A stretch of 64,000 nucleotides of DNA from Phymorhynchus buccinoides (Eukaryota; Mollusca; Gastropoda; Neogastropoda; Raphitomidae), in assembly GCA_017654935.2 (NCBI GenBank), contig CM065690.1, forward strand, positions 35,922,454 to 35,986,453, written 5' to 3'. Shown here piece after piece: positions 52,387 through 64,000 of this stretch (the first letter of the stretch is position 1; each line of letters opens with the position of its first letter). The position numbers were made by a program, and so were the translations under genes. Below the pieces are notes generated by a model. It was not told the DNA's origin and ran no database searches. It worked only from the letters and a program-made list of their open reading frames with translations.

Positions 52387-52785
52387 TTAGGTATTATTAT
52401 TAGGTAATTTACAGTCACGGAGGCGTCTCTGTGAAATTGGGGTTGCTCCCACCTGGAGAGCGCGTCGCAGCCAGAGGCGCGGCACCCAATGTTTATTTAA
52501 AAAACCTTTTTTGCATGCGATTTCTGTGTAGCTGATGAGGAAGGAGGGGGGATATGGGTTACATTTTGACCAAATGACAACTTTTTCGTTGCCACTGGGA
52601 TTAACGTGTGCTGAGTGCGTGGGCACACGGGACCTCGGTTTATCGCCTCATCCGAAAGACTCCATGTTCAGACCATAAGGCCTAGTGCAAAGTGAGAGAG
52701 AAATTCCCCCGTACCCAGGTTCGAACTGGGGGTTTACTTGACACAAGGCGAACGCTTTACCTCTGTGCCACTCCACACCCTGAAA
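52387..52785 (-). mobile_element. tRNA-derived SINE (family S1, copy 2)
   Basis: On the minus strand it starts GGTGTGGAGTGGCACAGAGG with a clean B-box GTTCGAACC, contains GTCTTTCGGATGAGGCGATA and ACCGAGGTCCCGTGTGCCC, and ends with GGGAGCAACCCCAATTTCAC then repeats of TTATTACC at its tail. Confidence 0.9.
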
Positions 52786-53208
52786 TCAAAACAAATGAAA
52801 TGTAATTTCTAATGACACAATGATCCTAGATTCCAAACTGTACTCCCCGGTCTTATTTGATGAAATTCAAGGAAGATAGGTCAAAATTTTCAACCAGGAG
52901 CATACAATTTATTTTTTCCATTTTATTTCCATTTTAAAATATGAACATTTGTTTTGATCTTTGCCTTGAAAGTACAGTTTATATGGCTCTGGCATCTTTC
53001 TTTTACTGCATATCTTGGAGAATGGTGCCTATTGACCAGACAGAGGGTGGTGACCTTTATTTCAGCAGTAGCTCGACGTGGCTTTTCCTTCGTCCACACA
53101 GCATTGGCAAGAATTGGCCACAGCAAAGTACAGTAGCTCTGAGGATGGTTACAGACTTGCAGTTAGTTGAGTTCATTTGGACAGAAACATGGGTGCAACT
53201 CTTCCTGG

Positions 53209-53275
53209 TACAGTGGAACCTCCCTTATAAGACCTTCAAGAATCATCCAAAATGAGGTCTTATAAGGGAGGGGTC
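53209..53275 (+). mobile_element. TA-flanked MITE, CAGTGGAACC family (copy 9), truncated
   Basis: The left 65 bases are intact; the right part is replaced by unrelated sequence at GGGAGGGGTC. Confidence 0.9.
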
Positions 53276-53341
53276 GGTAAAGGTCAAGATGTGCCCCCCC
53301 CCCCTACATTTCTCGGTTAATTGTATTTTTCCGTTATTGCC

Positions 53342-53577
53342 TTTCTTACCATACGTAAAGCTGTATTTTATTAACCTTTTTTTTTAGCTAATAACCTTTT
53401 TGGAATACTAACCCTACCCCCCCCACCCTATAAGACGGGAAAACGCAACGAACCACAACTGTGACAAATCGCGGTGTACTGCAGTACATAGTGGGGGGTA
53501 GGGTTAGGGATAGGGTTAGTATTCCAAAAAGGTTATTAGCTAAAAATGTTCCTAAAATACAGCTTTATGTAAAGTAA
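53342..53577. repeat. Inverted repeat with telomere-like centre
   Basis: Left arm AAGCTGTATTTTATTAACC to AATACTAACCCTACCCCCC; right arm GGGGGGTAGGGTTAGGGATA to AAATACAGCTTTATG. The right arm reads TAGGGTTAGGGATAGGGTTA, short units like the animal telomere repeat. Confidence 0.8.
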
Positions 53578-53778
53578 GAAAAGCAATTTCTTCAGCTCCA
53601 GGGGGGCATTATTACCCCCTGGACCCCGGCCTTTCAGTCTTTTTTCATTTTGTGTAAGTTGCACCCTTGCAGAAATGACATTGTGAGACATGATCCTTCC
53701 ATAAAGATTGCACAACCATAAGCTCGAGATTGCAGCGTGATTGTGTTTAGGTTGATCAGCTTTAAAAAAACTGAAAGG

Positions 53779-54125
<347 letters not shown>

Positions 54126-54344
54126 GGAATATTTGGAAAGCAATGAAATCTCTACATTTGACTTTTATGAGATCGACACTATTATTATCGTCACTGCAAA
54201 GTCACCGTTCAAGAAGGGGGGGGGGGGAGGAGGGAGGAAGAGGGAAAAAGAGTTTATTTTTCCTCCACGTCCTTCCTCTCCGCGAGATATTCGGAAACGA
54301 TTGGGGAAAACAACAAGATGGCAGAGCCATATGAGCCGTACTCA

Positions 54345-54515
54345 CAGTTACTGATGAAAGTTGATAATACACATCTGTATTGTTAAAAATTCGGGACTTT
54401 CCTGGTGTTGCACTGCCTCCGGGTATTGCCTCCAGGATCGTTCCCACCATCTTATGCCTACTAATGTCCCATATGTGTCTGTTCCAGACCGGAGGACGTT
54501 AAGCAGAATTTCATC
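54345..54515 (-). repeat. Dispersed repeat, TGGGACAT family (copy 2)
   Basis: Reverse of 55250-55400: GGGACTTTCCTGGTGTTGCA, TGCCTCCAGGATCGTTCCCA and CATATGTGTCTGTTCCAGAC. Confidence 0.75.
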
Positions 54516-55170
54516 ATGATGAAAGTTGATGAAAATCAGGGGGGAGAATTGTTTGTCTTGGGGGTCATTGTACGTTTTTGTGCTAAAAAATCTATATGGA
54601 ATGACAATACTGAGTAAATTAATATTTTACAAACAATTCATTGCGTGACACTTTTTCACTATGCCTTACAGGGGCGGATCGGGGGGGGGGGACGACCCAC
54701 CCGGGGGGGGGGGGGCGACCCACCCACCCACCCCCCTTTGCCCCAAGCATGTATCTTATACAATGGTAAAAAGTAAGAAAATGGCTAAATTTTTGCTTTC
54801 ATGATCAATAAATTGCAAACTTTTCCGGGGGCTTCGTTCCCTGGGCCCCCACAACGCTACTACACACAAACCCAGGATTTATGCAGCCCTCCGCCTTATG
54901 AATCATTTGGTCCGCCCCTGCCTTATTCGGTTCAAATCCACCCGTTACCTTTGAAATAATCAGTGACTTTGTAATAATTATGTGAATCTCAGTCACTGGG
55001 ATCACATAGATATGGCTTGCCATCGGTTTCGGTAAATTTGACACCAGAGAATTTAAGCAGTTTGACTGCTTAAATTTTGCCAAGTTTTGATAAGATTGGT
55101 TGAGTGGTTTATGCATTGTGAAGTGGAACATGTATTAGCCTGCCCGGCTCATCACCCCCACCACCCCCCC

Positions 55171-55177
<7 letters not shown>

Positions 55178-55226
<49 letters not shown>
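55178..55226. repeat. (CA)n microsatellite
   Basis: About 25 CA units behind a short C-run. Confidence 0.95.
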
Positions 55227-55227
<1 letters not shown>

Positions 55228-55249
55228 TATTTTCATTTTGTTAGAAGGA

Positions 55250-55402
55250 GAAAATCTGTTTAACGTCCTCCGGTCTGGAACAGACGCATACGGGACATTA
55301 GTAGAATAAAGATGGTGGGAACGGTCATGGAGGCAATGCCCAGAGGCAGTGCAACACCAAGAAAGTCCCGAATTTCTATCAATACAGATGTAAGTACTTT
55401 TC
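55250..55402 (+). repeat. Dispersed repeat, TGGGACAT family (copy 3)
   Basis: TTTAACGTCCTCCGGTCTGG, AACAGACGCATACGGGACAT, GGAGGCAATGCCCAGAGGC and AAAGTCCCGAATTTC. Confidence 0.75.
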
Positions 55403-55817
55403 ATTTTTTTAGTTGGGGATCGATAGGTTTAGGTGCTCTCCCCAGTTTTCCCCTCGTTGGCGTTTATATCTAAAACTGGATCCTGCCGACGAACTTCATC
55501 AAGATCAAGATCACACACAGACGTACACATGTACACATGCTTATTCTTTAACCCTCAAGAAAGATGATTTTGACTTGACTTGACTTGACGTAGGCTACGC
55601 ATGCACATGCGTGCAGATAGCGGAGAAGCGCATAGTCTCTCGTCACCATTCCACAGCACTCCCGTTCTGTTACAGAACTGAGAGTACAACAAGGGTGTTG
55701 TGATGGGGACTTATCTAAGGAATACCGCCCACCAGGGTCTCTGACCGATTGGACGCTAATCTCATCACCACCGGGGACTTAGTGTGGGCAGGGGAAGGAG
55801 GAGAGAGTGTCAAAGTT

Positions 55818-56056
55818 TTAACCCTTTCACCGCCAATGTCGCATTTTTTGCCCCACAATTACTTAATACCCATGTCATTAAAACTCTTGAAATCAGGGTA
55901 TGTTATTCAATAACATTGTGTTCCTAAATTTGGGCAGTAAGGATTGACCGTGTCACAGAGAAATCCCACAATATTGCAGACAAAATCTTTTCGGTAGCCA
56001 AGTAAGTCTATAATGGAAACTTGTGGCTCAAAGATGGCTGGCAGTGAAAGGGTTAA
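55818..56056 (+). mobile_element. piggyBac-like TTAA MITE (copy 5)
   Basis: TTAA, CCCTTTCACCGCCAATGTCG at the left; GGCTGGCAGTGAAAGGG and TTAA at the right. Full length, 239 bp. Confidence 0.93.
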
Positions 56057-56838
56057 AGAGAGGGGGTGACTGTTAAGTATTTTAGCGGATGGTGTGTGTG
56101 TGTGTGTGTGTGACAATCCCTAGACTACAAGAAGAGAGACTAGTTTTAACATTTTCATAATATTTTATAGCTATACGAAGACGGACAGTGTCCATATAAA
56201 GCAAAAAGCTAAAGGGTAACAAAGAAAAGAAATCGTGTAGCCACACTGCTGTTAGCCCACGGACCTATAGCCCCTACTCTTTTTGATGTCTAATGGTTTG
56301 CCATGCTTCCTTTCAAGAGATGAACGGAAACACACTTTAAAAGCGAGTAACATTTCAGGGATAATTACTAACTGGACGTGAAACTCACCATCACCAGGGA
56401 TAACTAGAATAATGAGAAATGTCCGCTGAAACTACACAGAATCAACAACACAGAAACGAAACTTTGGTCTTTGAGAAGAAACTGTAACTGATCGAAATTT
56501 GAAGAGAAGAATAACCAGTTATAATTTAAAAACAAAATTATGATCTACAATGAATAAAATGCAGTTCAACAATTGTTAGTGAAATAATAAAAAGCAAATA
56601 AAGCTACATTCTGAAACAAGACAATTATAAGAAAGAGAAAAAAGTACTTAACACGGCAAGTGCAAAGCATCTAAAGGCAGACTTTAGAAGAAAGGACCTA
56701 ATAGACAAGTACAATACAGATAAGAATCAGAAGACTAGGAAATACAGACGCAGGGAATAAGCTTTGATGAACAGCACAGAATAGGCCTAATATCGCCAGA
56801 ACAGAGCTGAGGGGGAATAGCTAAAAGAAGTGGGTAGA
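56057..56838. other. Upstream region of the SOD-like gene
   Basis: AT-rich, with a short TG run near 56094. It should hold the promoter and 5'UTR of the gene starting at 56839, but I see no convincing TATA box or other core motif. Confidence 0.35.
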
Positions 56839-63639
<6,801 letters not shown>

Positions 63640-63855
63640 TTTTTATGTCCAACGTGTGCCCTTCTGGGACCGAGAGGACGTTAAGCTTTAACTTTCATTC
63701 GATACTGTACACCTAATGACGTCCAGCACCACGTATGCTGGTTTCTGCTGAAATTACTTCAGTAATCAGTTGTTTAATACCCTCAAACAAAGAATGATGG
63801 TGATACCAGAGTGAATAACGAGTCCGGTTTTGTTTTGTTTTGTTTATGAATATAA

Positions 63856-63861
63856 AATAAA
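63856..63861 (+). terminator. Poly(A) signal of the SOD-like gene
   Basis: AATAAA 217 bp after the stop codon, in an AT-rich stretch with TG/T-rich sequence following. Confidence 0.7.
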
Positions 63862-63889
63862 GTGATCTTAGTCATGTAGTTGGTATTTG

Positions 63890-64000
63890 GTATATTCTAG
63901 TCACATAGACCTATCTCTGTGAAATTCGGGCTGCTCTCCCCCCGGAGAGCGCGTCGCTGCAAGTACAGCGCCTACCCAATTAAAAACTTTTTTTTGAGGG
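63890..64000 (-). mobile_element. tRNA-derived SINE (family S1, copy 4), cut by window edge
   Basis: TCTGTGAAATTCGGGCTGCT and CCGGAGAGCGCGTCGCTGC match the 3' part of family S1 read on the minus strand; the head lies past position 64000. Confidence 0.8.

Noticed and set aside
52690..52785. tRNA gene on the minus strand
   Set aside because: It is the head of an S1 SINE, repeated at 40165 and 58653.
52941..53255. 104-residue open frame
   Set aside because: Its end is a CAGTGGAACC MITE and no domain or splice site supports it.

Overview
This window is animal nuclear DNA: genes are split into short exons with GT-AG introns, separated by long stretches full of transposon relics and very long dinucleotide microsatellites. 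Intron-rich genes, TA- and TTAA-flanked MITEs, tRNA-headed SINEs with modular cores and decayed non-LTR retrotransposons all fit an invertebrate. A lophotrochozoan, most likely a mollusc, is my inference; nothing in the sequence proves the species.

Three protein-coding genes can be supported. (1) At the left, on the minus strand, is the 5' part of a class I Golgi alpha-1,2-mannosidase (MAN1A type, GH47). Its first coding exon is 9699-10292 and its second is 1020-1235; the rest lies beyond position 1. (2) In the middle, on the plus strand, is a complete SON gene (nuclear-speckle splicing cofactor). It has twelve coding exons from 19137 to 46483 and encodes 1043 residues: an N-terminal SON motif, Lys-rich and RS regions, a G-patch and a C-terminal dsRNA-binding domain. 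All exon phases agree. (3) At the right, on the plus strand, is a complete five-exon gene, 56839-63639, for a secreted protein of 467 residues. It joins a Cu/Zn-superoxide-dismutase-like domain that has lost every metal ligand to a long Pro/Asn/Asp-rich acidic tail. MAN1A and SON are divergent, with 8.8 kb between their start codons.

Layout: 1-10292 is MAN1A with an 8.5 kb intron of repeats; 10293-19136 is a repeat-rich intergenic region with several LINE relics; 19137-47150 is SON; 47150-56838 is repeat-rich with one doubtful small exon at 49428; 56839-63861 is the SOD-like gene; a SINE runs off the right edge.

Most of the rest can be sorted into families seen in several copies here: a TA-flanked MITE beginning CAGTGGAACCTCCCTTATAA (nine copies); a TA-flanked MITE beginning CCGTATTTTCCGGACTATAA; a TA-flanked foldback MITE beginning GGGGAAGACGGGGTAAAAAG (four copies); piggyBac-like TTAA MITEs beginning CCCTTTCACCGCC (six copies); three SINE-like families; and LINE fragments. 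Several insertions can be dated relative to each other because the empty site can be read in the window. The most notable points are the metal-less SOD-like gene, a 141-bp in-frame repeat array next to SON coding exon 6 that a 180-bp MITE has cut off, and a tail of decaying copies of the last SON exon downstream of its stop codon.
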